A stretch of 64,000 bases of DNA from assembly GCA_937928595.1 (NCBI GenBank), contig CALGJV010000014.1, positions 1 to 64,000 of the forward strand, in the 5' to 3' direction. This stretch comes from an uncultured Phycisphaerae bacterium. GTDB taxonomy: Bacteria; Planctomycetota; Phycisphaerae; UBA1845; Fen-1342. Both the position numbers and the translations under genes were made by a program. This document shows, in pieces, positions 15,684 to 24,545 of this stretch; the stretch's first letter is position 1; the number at the start of each line of letters is the position of its first letter. The notes beneath the pieces are model-generated. The model ran no database searches. It saw only the letters and a program-made list of their open reading frames with translations, and had not been told where the DNA came from.

Positions 15684-18006
15684 GGGCAGCCGAGCTTCGG
15701 ACTCCGGGTGGCTGACGCTGCTGTTGGTGGCGCTGAGCGCGCTGTCCGCCCGGTTCGCCATCAGCGAACCGGAAACGCCGTGGTACGTGCCGGTGTTCCT
15801 GATCGGCAGTTACACCGGCGGCGCCTCGTTCCTGGGCGCGATCGACGCGCGCACGGGATGGCTCAGACGGTCCGGTCCCGGCGGAACGGTGCCGGCGTGG
15901 CCGGGCATACTCCTCGGAATGTTGCTCATCGTCGCGCCTTACGCCGCGAACGGGGCCCGCATCCTCGCGGACACGTACTGCCGGCCGCTGGAGCAGGTGA
16001 GCATCGTCGCCTTGACGAACTTCGCGTTCTTCGCCGCGGCGTTGTCGCGCATCCGAGGCAGCCTGTTGGCGGCCGGTGCGGTGTCGTTCGTGTTGGTGGT
16101 CGCGGCGCTGATGCTCGGCGAGCATCCCGCGATCGTGCCGTTGACGGCGGCGTACGGCGGCCTGGGCGTGGCGTGGCTGGCAACCCGCTACTGGCGCGAC
16201 GCGACCGCGGCCACACAGCCGGGCCGGACCGTGCGCTTTCCGCGTGTGCCGGTGCTCGGACTCGGTCTGCTGCTGGCGGGTGTGACGGCCGCTTCGACGC
16301 AAATGGCCCAGGGCGTGCCCGACATTTGGGGCGAGTGGGTGCCCGCCTCGGGCGGCAGTCGCTGGGCCAACCCTGCCGCGCTGCTGGGGGTCGGCGACGG
16401 AGACTGGGTGGTCAGCGGCCCCCGCGCGAAAAGCACCGGCGCAACCGACTCGGATCACTTCCTCGAGTCGGATTTGCCCACGCTCTACGACGTGCTGACG
16501 GAAACGTACGGCGAGCCGCGTTCGCCACAGGAGCTCCAGCGTGCGATCTTCGTGGACTCGGAGCAGATGCTGAGCCCACAGGGTCACAAAGCTCCGGACA
16601 GCGGCGCCGCGGGACGCCGCTTCTCCATCTATCGGAAGGATCGGTCGCGCCGTCCGCCCGCCGCGCGGGAAGCGGCCGACGCGTTGCTTTACGTGGAGGG
16701 CCGCGTCCCGTTGCACTTGGCCCTCAGGGTGTACGAGCACTTCGACGGCGTCCAGTGGCACGAGCGCGCCGCGCGGCAGGCCCCTTGCTCGCTCAAGGTA
16801 CGCGGGCCGGACAACTCCTGGCTGTGGCTGCCGGAGCGAAGCCCCGGCGGAATCTTCGCCGGCACGCGCCCCCATCAACTGCGGTTCGGCCGGTTTTCCT
16901 CCGATCGCCTGCCCTTGCCCAACCACTCCCAGCGCTTCCGGCTGGGACGACAGGTCGGCGACCACGTGCTGCGCTGGGCGGTGGATGTTCTGAGCTGGGC
17001 ATCGGACGGTATCCTGCAGGCGCGGCAGGTCCTTCCCCCGGGAACGTGTCTGGACGTCATCTCGTTCGGCGTTGACCGGGCAGCCCTCGGCCGGTCCGAC
17101 GAGCTGCGCCCCTGCCCGCCGCACGGCGCGGATCCGTGTCTGGATGTCCCTGACGCGCTGCGCGGCAGCGCAGCCGCCCTCGCGGAGGCCTTCGCGCACC
17201 TGCCGCGCGGCCTGCCGCAGATCGAGGCCTTGCTCGACCACCTGCGGACACACTGTGCGCACGATCGCGACGCGACCGTGCCGCCCGCCTGTGCCGATCC
17301 GATTCATCACTTCCTGCACCAGTCGCGACGCGGCCCGGCCTACCAGTTTGCCACGGCCGCCGCACTGGCGCTACGAAGTCTGGGTTATCCGACGCGTGTG
17401 GTCGCGGGCTTCTACGCGGATCCCGCCGGCTACGACGCGCGGATGGGCAACACGCCCATTCAGGCCGACGACGCGCACTTCTGGATCGAAGTTCGGACGG
17501 CGCGCGGAGATTGGCTCGCGTTCGATCCTACGCCGGGTTATCGGACAGAGTGGTACGAGCGGACGTGGCGCGAACGTATCGCCGCCGCCCTCGCGTCGCT
17601 GGGGCGCACGTTGACCGCCAACCCGATCGCCGCGGTGCTGGGCGCGACGCTCAGCGGGCTGATCTGGTGGCGACGCCTCTGGCTGCGCGAGCGTCTGTTC
17701 ACACTGTGGTGCCTGTGGTGGCCGTTTCAGGGACCGGAGCAACGCATCTGCAATACTCTGCGCCTGTTGGACTTGCGCAGCCGCGTGTGCGGACGCCCGC
17801 GCCCGGCGGGCCGCACGCCGCTGGCATGGTACGGCCGGGTGGACGACCCCGCCTGTCGGGTGTTCCTCGGCTTGCTGTACGCAGCGCTGTACAACCGCGG
17901 CGGTGTGGTTCCACCCTGCCCGGCCGACCGACTGGTGCCTGCCTGCCGCGGAGCGGTCCGGGCGACAGCGCCGGGCCGGCTCCGCGCGGCACTCGGGGGG
18001 GCCTGA
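15673..18006 (+). CDS. TgpA-like membrane transglutaminase, catalytic Cys replaced by Ala
   Basis: 777 residues. The N-terminal ~210 residues contain about six membrane segments, followed by a large soluble region and a transglutaminase-like core (residues ~540-620). The usual G-x-Cys-x-x-F-A nucleophile motif reads GPAYQFATA, so the Cys position is Ala556 (codon GCC). The other triad members are in place: His602 in DDAHFWIEV and Asp618 in FDPTPGY. Another membrane helix follows near residue 650. It may serve as a binding or structural scaffold rather than an enzyme. It is coupled to DUF58 (11-base overlap) and MoxR (1-base overlap). Confidence 0.88.
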   Translation: MRPEGSRASDSGWLTLLLVALSALSARFAISEPETPWYVPVFLIGSYTGGASFLGAIDARTGWLRRSGPGGTVPAWPGILLGMLLIVAPYAANGARILADTYCRPLEQVSIVALTNFAFFAAALSRIRGSLLAAGAVSFVLVVAALMLGEHPAIVPLTAAYGGLGVAWLATRYWRDATAATQPGRTVRFPRVPVLGLGLLLAGVTAASTQMAQGVPDIWGEWVPASGGSRWANPAALLGVGDGDWVVSGPRAKSTGATDSDHFLESDLPTLYDVLTETYGEPRSPQELQRAIFVDSEQMLSPQGHKAPDSGAAGRRFSIYRKDRSRRPPAAREAADALLYVEGRVPLHLALRVYEHFDGVQWHERAARQAPCSLKVRGPDNSWLWLPERSPGGIFAGTRPHQLRFGRFSSDRLPLPNHSQRFRLGRQVGDHVLRWAVDVLSWASDGILQARQVLPPGTCLDVISFGVDRAALGRSDELRPCPPHGADPCLDVPDALRGSAAALAEAFAHLPRGLPQIEALLDHLRTHCAHDRDATVPPACADPIHHFLHQSRRGPAYQFATAAALALRSLGYPTRVVAGFYADPAGYDARMGNTPIQADDAHFWIEVRTARGDWLAFDPTPGYRTEWYERTWRERIAAALASLGRTLTANPIAAVLGATLSGLIWWRRLWLRERLFTLWCLWWPFQGPEQRICNTLRLLDLRSRVCGRPRPAGRTPLAWYGRVDDPACRVFLGLLYAALYNRGGVVPPCPADRLVPACRGAVRATAPGRLRAALGGA

Positions 18007-19031
18007 TGCACTCGAAACCGCCCGCCGCCACGGACCCGGTCGGCAACCTGGCTGCGGACGCCGCTGTTGCGCCGCCGGGCGAGCGCGTGGCCGCCCTGCG
18101 GGCGCGGCTCAACGGGGTCTTGCAGGGCAAACAGGCGGTGGTGGAACACGTACTGACGGGGCTGCTGGCGCGCGGCCACATTCTCCTGGAGGACCTGCCC
18201 GGTCTGGGCAAGACCACCCTCGCCCGCGCGCTGGCGACGGCCATCGGAGGCCGCTTCGCCCGCCTGCAATGCACGCCCGATCTGCTGCCCAGCGACATCA
18301 CCGGCTTCAACCTGTTCAACCAGAAGCGGCGCGAGTTCGAGTTCGTGCCGGGTCCGGTGTTCTCCGACGTGCTCCTGGCGGATGAGATCAACCGCGCCAC
18401 CCCCCGCGCGCAGAGTGCGCTGCTGGAGGCGATGGCGGAACGCCAGGTCACGGTTGACAACCAGCGGTACGCACTCAGCCCGGCCTTCTTCGTCATCGCC
18501 ACGCAGAACCCGATCGAGCACCACGGGACCTACCCCCTCCCCGAGGCACAGCTCGATCGCTTCGCCATGAAGCTGAGCATCGGCTACCCGGCGCCCGAGG
18601 ACGAAGTGCGCATGCTCGCAGCCGATCTCACCGGCGACGACTCGTCGGACGCCGCCCCGCCGGTCCTCATGCCCGGGGAACTGCTGCGACTTCAGGCCGC
18701 GGTCCGGCGTCTGACCGTCGCCCCCGCTTTGCAGCGCTACATGGTGGATCTGGGGGCCGTGACGCGTGCCCAGCCCGAGTTCGAGTGCGGCCTGAGCCCG
18801 CGCGCACTATTGCTTTGGCAACGCCTGGCGCAGGCCCGCGCCTTTCTCGAGGGGCGGTCGTTCGTCATCCCGGACGATATCCAGGCGGTGGCCGCTCCGC
18901 TGCTCGGCGTGCACCTCGCCGCACTGCCCGCCGCGGCAGACGCCGTTGCGCAACAGGTGCTCGACCAGGTGCCCGTGCCGACCGCTCCGCCGCGGCACGC
19001 CGCGCGGGACGCCCCGGAGCGCGGTCCGTGA
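18006..19031 (+). CDS. MoxR-family AAA+ ATPase
   Basis: 341 residues. Walker A is DLPGLGKTTLARA, Walker B is VLLADEINRATPRAQSALLEAM, sensor 1 is FFVIATQNPIEHHGTYPLPEAQLDRF, and a helical lid follows. MoxR ATPases are chaperone-like and often work with DUF58 and vWA proteins in envelope maturation. The start codon overlaps the transglutaminase stop (TGATG) and the stop overlaps the next start (GTGA). Confidence 0.93.
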   Translation: MHSKPPAATDPVGNLAADAAVAPPGERVAALRARLNGVLQGKQAVVEHVLTGLLARGHILLEDLPGLGKTTLARALATAIGGRFARLQCTPDLLPSDITGFNLFNQKRREFEFVPGPVFSDVLLADEINRATPRAQSALLEAMAERQVTVDNQRYALSPAFFVIATQNPIEHHGTYPLPEAQLDRFAMKLSIGYPAPEDEVRMLAADLTGDDSSDAAPPVLMPGELLRLQAAVRRLTVAPALQRYMVDLGAVTRAQPEFECGLSPRALLLWQRLAQARAFLEGRSFVIPDDIQAVAAPLLGVHLAALPAAADAVAQQVLDQVPVPTAPPRHAARDAPERGP

Positions 19032-20587
19032 ACCCTCTGCTCGCCCACGGCCTCGTGGAGGCTTTCAGACCCTTCTGCGGTTGGACGTTTCTCCTCCGCT
19101 GCGGCGAGTTCCTGCTGATGGCCGCGCCGGGACTGGTGGCCGGTGTACTCGGCGCCGGCCTGCTTCGAACGCGCGCCGGCCACAACTGGGTGCGCGCCTG
19201 CCTAGGCGGAGAGCGCATCCGCAGCATGTTCCGCGCGGCGCTGCTGGGACTGATCGCGCCCGTCGGAGCGCTGGGAGCACTGCCGATCGCCGGCGAGCTG
19301 CTCCGCGCCGGGTTGCGACCGGGCGTCGTCCTGTGTTTCCTCATCACCGCCCCGCTGCTCATGCCCTGGTCGTTCGGCCACGCTGCCGACCGGATCGGTG
19401 TTGGGAACGCCGCGCTGGTGCTCCTGAGCGGCGTCGGCCTGGCATTGCTCGTCGGGGCCAGCGTCCGCGGGCCGGCGCGCGCGGCCGACGCGGCCCGGAC
19501 GGGCGCGCCGCCCCCCGCCGGCTCGGAGGTGCTCCGCGCGTTGCGGGGTAGCGCCGGGCACTGCGTCGGGGCGTTGCCCGTCTACGTGGTGATCGCGATC
19601 GGCTCAGCGGCCGCGTACGCGGCGCTCCTTCCGCCCGGTGCGCTCGAGCGCCAGCTCGAGCACCGCTCGACGGCGGCGCTGCTCCCGGTGGCCGCGCCGC
19701 TGGCGTTGGCCGCGCTGGACCCGGACCTGGCCGTGGTGCTCGCGGGCGAATTCTGGCGCGTCGGCTCGCTGACCGGCGGTGTCTGGGCCGCGATTCTGCT
19801 GGGGGCCGGCTGGAACCTGGGCACACTCGCGTGGTGCATCCACCGCCTCGGACGGGCCGGCGTGACCGCGTCGCTCGTTTGGCTCGTCATGGCAAGCACG
19901 CTGGCGCTCGGGGGCAACCGCCTCATCGCTCCCCCGCGTCTGGGCGAGCCGGACTCCCACGCCTTTGACCTGCTGACGCAGGCCCCCCAACCGGCCGGCA
20001 GCTCGCCCGCCGGCGCCGTCGTCGCTCGGTTGCGCCGGGCGGCCGCGGAGAACCCGGGCGCGGTCGCGATGCTGTTCAGCCTCGCCGCGGCCGGTCTGGT
20101 GGACCGCCAACTTCAGGCCCGTCGCGGCGCAGCTCCGCTCCGCGTCGCGCAACGCTCCGGCGATGAGCCGCAATGCTCGCAGTCGACGGTCCGCTGGAGC
20201 CTGACGGGGGCGGCCGCCGTCTGTCTGGCCGCCAGCGTGTACGGGTTCTTTCCGCCGCCCGCGGAGCTCCGCGATCGTTTGCGCGTGGAATGCGGCAATC
20301 TCACCGAGGCGGCCGCGACATTGGCGAGCCCCGAGCGCTCGCCCACTGAGCGCAGCGCCGCCGAGATCCGAGCCCTCAACGCGCTCGACCGCATCGACGA
20401 CATCCTGACCCGGTATCCGGTGTCGCGGGCCATCCGTGGGGGTCGTCCGTCCGACGCGGAGCACGACGCGGCGCGGGCCCACCAGGCGTCCCGGCACATC
20501 GCGCAGCTCATCCGTCAGGAGGCGGGTGCCCCGGTCCGGACCGCGGCGCTCGACCTGGCCCGACAACTCGCCCGGTTGCCGGACTGA
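19028..20587 (+). CDS. Permease related to the DUF318/ArsP group, with C-terminal extension
   Basis: 519 residues. Residues ~20-320 hold eight or more membrane segments. The segment APVGALGALPIAGELLRAGL resembles the LPLCSCGVVPVA signature of DUF318/ArsP permeases, but its cysteines are absent. The last ~130 residues include one more helix (near residue 400) and a soluble, partly helical tail. It starts at GTG overlapping the moxR stop. Position suggests a role tied to the envelope operon or to the Fur-type regulator's metal, but the substrate is unknown. Confidence 0.6.
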   Translation: MNPLLAHGLVEAFRPFCGWTFLLRCGEFLLMAAPGLVAGVLGAGLLRTRAGHNWVRACLGGERIRSMFRAALLGLIAPVGALGALPIAGELLRAGLRPGVVLCFLITAPLLMPWSFGHAADRIGVGNAALVLLSGVGLALLVGASVRGPARAADAARTGAPPPAGSEVLRALRGSAGHCVGALPVYVVIAIGSAAAYAALLPPGALERQLEHRSTAALLPVAAPLALAALDPDLAVVLAGEFWRVGSLTGGVWAAILLGAGWNLGTLAWCIHRLGRAGVTASLVWLVMASTLALGGNRLIAPPRLGEPDSHAFDLLTQAPQPAGSSPAGAVVARLRRAAAENPGAVAMLFSLAAAGLVDRQLQARRGAAPLRVAQRSGDEPQCSQSTVRWSLTGAAAVCLAASVYGFFPPPAELRDRLRVECGNLTEAAATLASPERSPTERSAAEIRALNALDRIDDILTRYPVSRAIRGGRPSDAEHDAARAHQASRHIAQLIRQEAGAPVRTAALDLARQLARLPD

Positions 20588-20648
20588 CGCCGCCCGGCCG
20601 GCAGCGTTCCAGGATCCCCCAGTCCGCACTCCGCTGACGTGGGAAATC

Positions 20649-20664
20649 TTCGGCCAAAGCCGAA
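20649..20664. terminator. Small hairpin after the MoxR operon
   Basis: TTCGGC and GCCGAA form a perfect 6-base stem with a 4-base loop, 62 bases beyond the permease stop. There is no T-run, so it may only stabilise the 3' end or act as a weak terminator. Confidence 0.35.
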
Positions 20665-20835
20665 CGAAGCTCATACCGCTCGTCACCCGGCGTTATTCAC
20701 TTCCCGGTGCGTGTAGTGTAACGCGGGTCGGGGGGGGCGATTCCGAGTCGAAATGGGCGTTGGGGCCAGGAAGAAGGGGCGGGCCCAGCTCGGCCCGCCC
20801 GCGGCGCCCGGCTGTCGCCCGGGGGCCCGCCCGGT

Positions 20836-20841
20836 CATAAT
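20836..20841 (+). promoter_or_regulatory. -10 element for the phasin-like/ubiB pair
   Basis: CATAAT stands out in a very GC-rich stretch, 43 bases before the next start codon. No convincing -35 is visible. The rest of the 297-base gap before it holds only the small hairpin after the preceding operon. Confidence 0.35.
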
Positions 20842-20884
20842 GCCGCCGAACCGGCCGCGGAACCCAGATCCAGGAGTCCCAGCC

Positions 20885-21193
20885 ATGCTGGACACGCTAA
20901 AACGACTTGCGCTCATCGGCCTCGGCGCTCTCTCGACCGCCGAGGAGGAGATCGAGCACGCGCTCGCCGAGCTCCGCGGCAAGGGCGGGCTCAGCGAGGA
21001 GGAGGGCAAGAAGGTGCTCGCCGCCTGGCGGGCGCGGGTCGCGGAGAACCGCCGCGAAATCCAGGAGCTGGCCGGCAAGGCGGTGCAGGAGACCCTCAAG
21101 AAGCTCGGTGCGCCGACGCGGGCCGAGTTCGACGCCCTCGTCGCGCGGGTCGCGGCGCTCGAGAGCAAGGGCCGCAAGGGACGGGCCGGATGA
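20885..21193 (+). CDS. Small helical protein, PhaF/phasin-like
   Basis: 102 residues, mostly amphipathic helix. The pattern EEEIEHALAELRGKGGLSEEEGKKVLAAW and the heptad-like C-terminal TRAEFDALVARVAALE resemble the short phasin-like proteins that precede ubiB-family genes in many bacteria. The start follows AGGAG. The stop overlaps the next start (ATGA), so it is coupled to the ABC1/UbiB kinase. The exact role is unknown; regulation or lipid-associated scaffolding is plausible. Confidence 0.7.
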   Translation: MLDTLKRLALIGLGALSTAEEEIEHALAELRGKGGLSEEEGKKVLAAWRARVAENRREIQELAGKAVQETLKKLGAPTRAEFDALVARVAALESKGRKGRAG

Positions 21194-22881
21194 CCGGCCT
21201 CGGTCGGCTGACGCGTGGCATCCACAACGTGCGCCGGCTGGCGGAGATCGTGCGGGTCCTGGTCCGGCACGGCCTGGGCGAAGCGGCGATCCACCTCCGG
21301 TTGCTCGACGCGGTTCCCGCCGGGCTCCTCGCCGGCCTCCACATTCGGCGCCGCGCCGCGGCGCCAACGGCCTCGCGCGGCGAGCGACTCCGCGCCGTCC
21401 TCGTGGAACTCGGCCCCACCTACGTCAAGCTCGGGCAGGTGCTCAGCACGCGCCCGGACCTGATTCCGCCGGACATCTGCGCGGACCTCGCGGCCTTGCA
21501 GGAGTCCGTGCCGCCCTTCCCCGCGAAGCAGGCGGCGGAGGTGCTCCGGGCCGAGCTGGCACGCCCCCCGGAGGAGCTCTTCGCCCACTTCGACCCGACG
21601 CCCGCAGCGGCGGCGTCCATCAGCCAGGTGCACCGCGCCACGCTCCCGGACGGTACCGCCGTCGCGGTCAAGATTCAGCGGCCCGAGATCGCCGGCACGA
21701 TCGCCGCCGACATCGAGCTGCTGGAGTCGCTGGCGGCCTGGATCGTCGAGCACGGCGTTCGCGTGCCGGGCTTCGACCCGGTCGGTGCGGTGAAGGAGTA
21801 CGCCCGCTCGGTGCGCCGGGAGCTCGACTTCACGCACGAGGCTCGGGTGGCCGAGCGTTTCGCGCGCGACTTCCACGGGTGCGAGTTCGCGCACTTCCCC
21901 GTGATTCACCGCGCCCTGTGCACGCCACGCGTCCTGACGATGGAGTGGATCGCGGGAACGTCGCTGCGGGACCTGCCGCGGCTGCGCGAGCAGGGGCACG
22001 ACCTGCCGCGCATCGCGCGCCACGGCGTCGCGCTGCTCCTGCGGCAGGTGTTCGAACACGGCCTGTTCCACGCCGATCCCCACCCCGGCAACATCTTCAT
22101 CCTGCCGGGCGAGGTCATCTGTCTGCTGGACTACGGCATGGTCGGTCAGCTCGTCCCCGAGGACACCGAACGCTTCGCCGAGCTGCTGGTCGCCGTCTTC
22201 CGCCAGGACGCCGCCGCCGCCACAACCGCGGTCCTCGAGCTCGCGGACATCACCGGGCCGGTGGACCGGCGGGCGCTGGAGCGCGAGCTCCACGAGTTCA
22301 TCGCGTTCGAGGCCGAACGGATCATGGCCGGCGTCGCCTTCGGCGAGGCCCTCGGACGCGTCCTGACCATCCTGCGGGAGCACGGGCTCCGTCTGCCGGC
22401 CCGCTACACGTTGCTGGTCAAGGCGCTGGCCACGATGGAGCAGGTCGCACACGACCTCGACCCGGCGCTCGATCTGGCCGCCCACATGCGGCCCTACATT
22501 GAGCGACTCATCCGCCGACGCTACTCCACCCGTCGCGTGCTGCGCGATCTGACGCGGACGGCGCGCGCCCTGCTCGTGCTCGGCCGCACGCTGCCGACCG
22601 ACGTGCACGGGTTGCTGGCCGGGCTGGAGCGCGACGGCCTGAAGCTCGCGCTGCGCCCCCCGGATCTGCACCGCCTGACGTACGCCCGCGAGCGCTCCGC
22701 GAGCTGGATCGCGCTCGGCCTCATCATCGCCGCGCTGATCATCGGCTCGGCGCTCGTGATGCACCTGCCGATCGGGCCGACCGTGCTGGGCATTTCGCTG
22801 CCGAGCCTCGTCGGTTACATCCTGGCGACCCTGCTCGGCCTGGGCCTGCTGTTCTCGATATGGCGCGCTCGACGTTCCTAG
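21190..22881 (+). CDS. ubiB: ABC1/UbiB-family atypical kinase
   Basis: 563 residues. Family motifs are KLGQVLSTRPDLIP near residue 80, the Ala-rich loop AAAASISQVHRA, the lysine in AVKIQRP, EYARSVRRELDF, FHADPHPGNIF and LLDYGMVGQL. Two hydrophobic segments at the extreme C-terminus (~residues 510-560) anchor it in the membrane. UbiB proteins are ATPases needed for ubiquinone or other isoprenoid lipid metabolism; the lipid in this organism is unknown. Confidence 0.92.
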   Translation: MTGLGRLTRGIHNVRRLAEIVRVLVRHGLGEAAIHLRLLDAVPAGLLAGLHIRRRAAAPTASRGERLRAVLVELGPTYVKLGQVLSTRPDLIPPDICADLAALQESVPPFPAKQAAEVLRAELARPPEELFAHFDPTPAAAASISQVHRATLPDGTAVAVKIQRPEIAGTIAADIELLESLAAWIVEHGVRVPGFDPVGAVKEYARSVRRELDFTHEARVAERFARDFHGCEFAHFPVIHRALCTPRVLTMEWIAGTSLRDLPRLREQGHDLPRIARHGVALLLRQVFEHGLFHADPHPGNIFILPGEVICLLDYGMVGQLVPEDTERFAELLVAVFRQDAAAATTAVLELADITGPVDRRALERELHEFIAFEAERIMAGVAFGEALGRVLTILREHGLRLPARYTLLVKALATMEQVAHDLDPALDLAAHMRPYIERLIRRRYSTRRVLRDLTRTARALLVLGRTLPTDVHGLLAGLERDGLKLALRPPDLHRLTYARERSASWIALGLIIAALIIGSALVMHLPIGPTVLGISLPSLVGYILATLLGLGLLFSIWRARRS

Positions 22882-22933
22882 AGCCGCCCCGCCGGGCCGG
22901 CCAGCCGGCTCACGCGTGGTCGCAAAAATTTCC

Positions 22934-22961
22934 TTGCCCGTCCCCTCACGCGGGCTACGAT
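22934..22961 (+). promoter_or_regulatory. Promoter of the Cys-rich exported protein
   Basis: TTGCCC, a 16-base spacer and TACGAT precede the gene by about 85 bases, leaving a leader of roughly 75 bases. Confidence 0.45.
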
Positions 22962-23045
22962 GCTCCCTGGTCGGTCGCGCTCGGGCCCACGCGACCGGCC
23001 CGGTGCTGGTTTTTGGCGCCCGCATTTCCGCTCTGGAGGCACATC

Positions 23046-23354
23046 ATGCGTTCCCTGGTCGTGGCAACCGTTCTGGCCGCGCTGTGCGGCAGCCTGGTGC
23101 TTGCAGCCCCGCGAAGGAAGCCGCCGACTCCCCCGCCGCTGCCCATCATCACCGTCTGCGGCACACTGGTCGAGGGGGTCGAGTGCACGCTGCTCGCCGG
23201 CAACGACGGCGGCCTGTACATCGTGAACACCGGAGGCTACGGCGAGGGGGCGTGCATCTGCGTCACCGGCCCGTACGACCGGTTCTGCATGTCGTATTGC
23301 CAGGAAGGCAACGGCTGCATCTACAACACGACGGTCACGCTCTGTAACCCGTAG
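23046..23354 (+). CDS. Small exported Cys-rich protein (DUF5818-like)
   Basis: 102 residues. A signal peptide occupies residues 1 to ~21 (ending SLVLA), followed by a Pro-rich linker and a compact domain with eight cysteines, including CICVTG and CMSYC, enough for four disulfides. The strand pattern VCGTLVEGVECTLL...GGLYIV resembles DUF5818-type OB-like domains. The start has GGAGG 7 bases upstream, and the gene is monocistronic with its own promoter. The function is unknown; it is probably secreted or periplasmic. Confidence 0.7.
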   Translation: MRSLVVATVLAALCGSLVLAAPRRKPPTPPPLPIITVCGTLVEGVECTLLAGNDGGLYIVNTGGYGEGACICVTGPYDRFCMSYCQEGNGCIYNTTVTLCNP

Positions 23355-23523
23355 TTCGGTCGCGTGCGCGCTTGCGCCCCGCGGCCGCAAGCGCTCGGAC
23401 TGCGGCCCGGTCGCGGGGCGAACGATCCGCAACCCCCCGCCGCTGGCGCCGCCAGCGCGCACCGGAGGTTTGAGAGATGGGCAGTGCCGACCTTCGCGGG
23501 CGGCGCTGCCCACGCGCGTCTCT

Positions 23524-24305
23524 CTACTTCGGCTCCAGCAAGTCCAGCTCTTCCGCGGGATAATCTGGCAGCCGCGCGTCGAGTACCAGCACCGTCCGCG
23601 CTCCGCGGCTTCCCGTGGTTCCGTACTCGCACTCCGGCACCACGAGGCACCCCACGATCCGCTCCGCCGGCGACGCCGGCCAGCCCGTCGCATCCGCCGG
23701 GTGCGGCTTCTCCGTCAGCAGCGTGAGGAACTCCTCGAAGTATTCCCGTCGCACCAACAGCAGGTCGCGCGTCTACCTGTCCTGGGTGTACCGCAGCGCC
23801 GCGGCCGCCTCGGTGTCCCAACTCAGGCAATCGTTGAGCGTGCGGTCCTTGCCGCTCGGTTCCGCCAAGTACCGCGAACCGGCCACCGCCGGAACGTCCG
23901 CCGGCAGCACCGGGTGAAACTTATGGGGCGTGAGCGCCGGTCCCGATGCAACGCCTCCAGACTCCCTTGCGAGAAGGACCCGCACAGGTCCTTCACGGCG
24001 TCGCTGCGCACCGCGACCAGAACGTCTTCGACGTTCGCCGCCGGGCCGCCGCGTCAGGAGGCCGGGCGGATGAGAAACGTTTCAGCCCCGGTCACGAGTC
24101 GGCCGCCGATCCTCTGCGTCTTCTCGCCGCGGTACGCCAGCTCGACCGCCTGCACGGCGCTGACTGCCTCGTACTGCGCGGCTGCCTCGCTCGCCCGATC
24201 CCCCACCGCGATCGTGCCGCCGGGGACCCAGTCGAACTCCTGCCCCCACGCGCTCCCGGACGCACCCAGCCAAGCCGCGACCGCGATCAGTCCCGCTGCA
24301 CGCAT
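23524..24305 (-). pseudogene. Decayed exported-protein gene (two stops, one frameshift)
   Basis: An ATG with GGAGG begins a signal-peptide protein (RAAGLIAVAAWLGASGSAWG). The frame hits TGA at 24056-24054 and remains readable beyond it as NVEDVLVAVRSDAVKDLCGS. It then shifts frame between about 23950 and 23990 (KFHPVLPADVPAVAGSRYLA), hits TAG at 23775-23773, and continues as RREYFEEFLTLLTEKPHPA to a final stop. Coding-like composition on both sides of each lesion argues for one broken gene. The ancestral function is unknown. Confidence 0.65.
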
Positions 24306-24545
24306 CGCCAAGACCTCCAACCCGAGCCCTACGCCCCGAAACCCGGCGGCCGATGCGCCCGCCGCCACAAGCCGCGTCCGACGGGTCTTCAGGAAGAAGC
24401 GTCAGCGCTGCCGGTCAGGCGCTCATGCTCGGAACCGCATGCCAACCACGCGACGCCGGGCCCGTGTCGCCACAACGACCGTCAACCCGGGGCCCGACGC
24501 GCACACGCCGCGCCACAGATCGCCCGCGCCCGCGGACGTCCGCCG

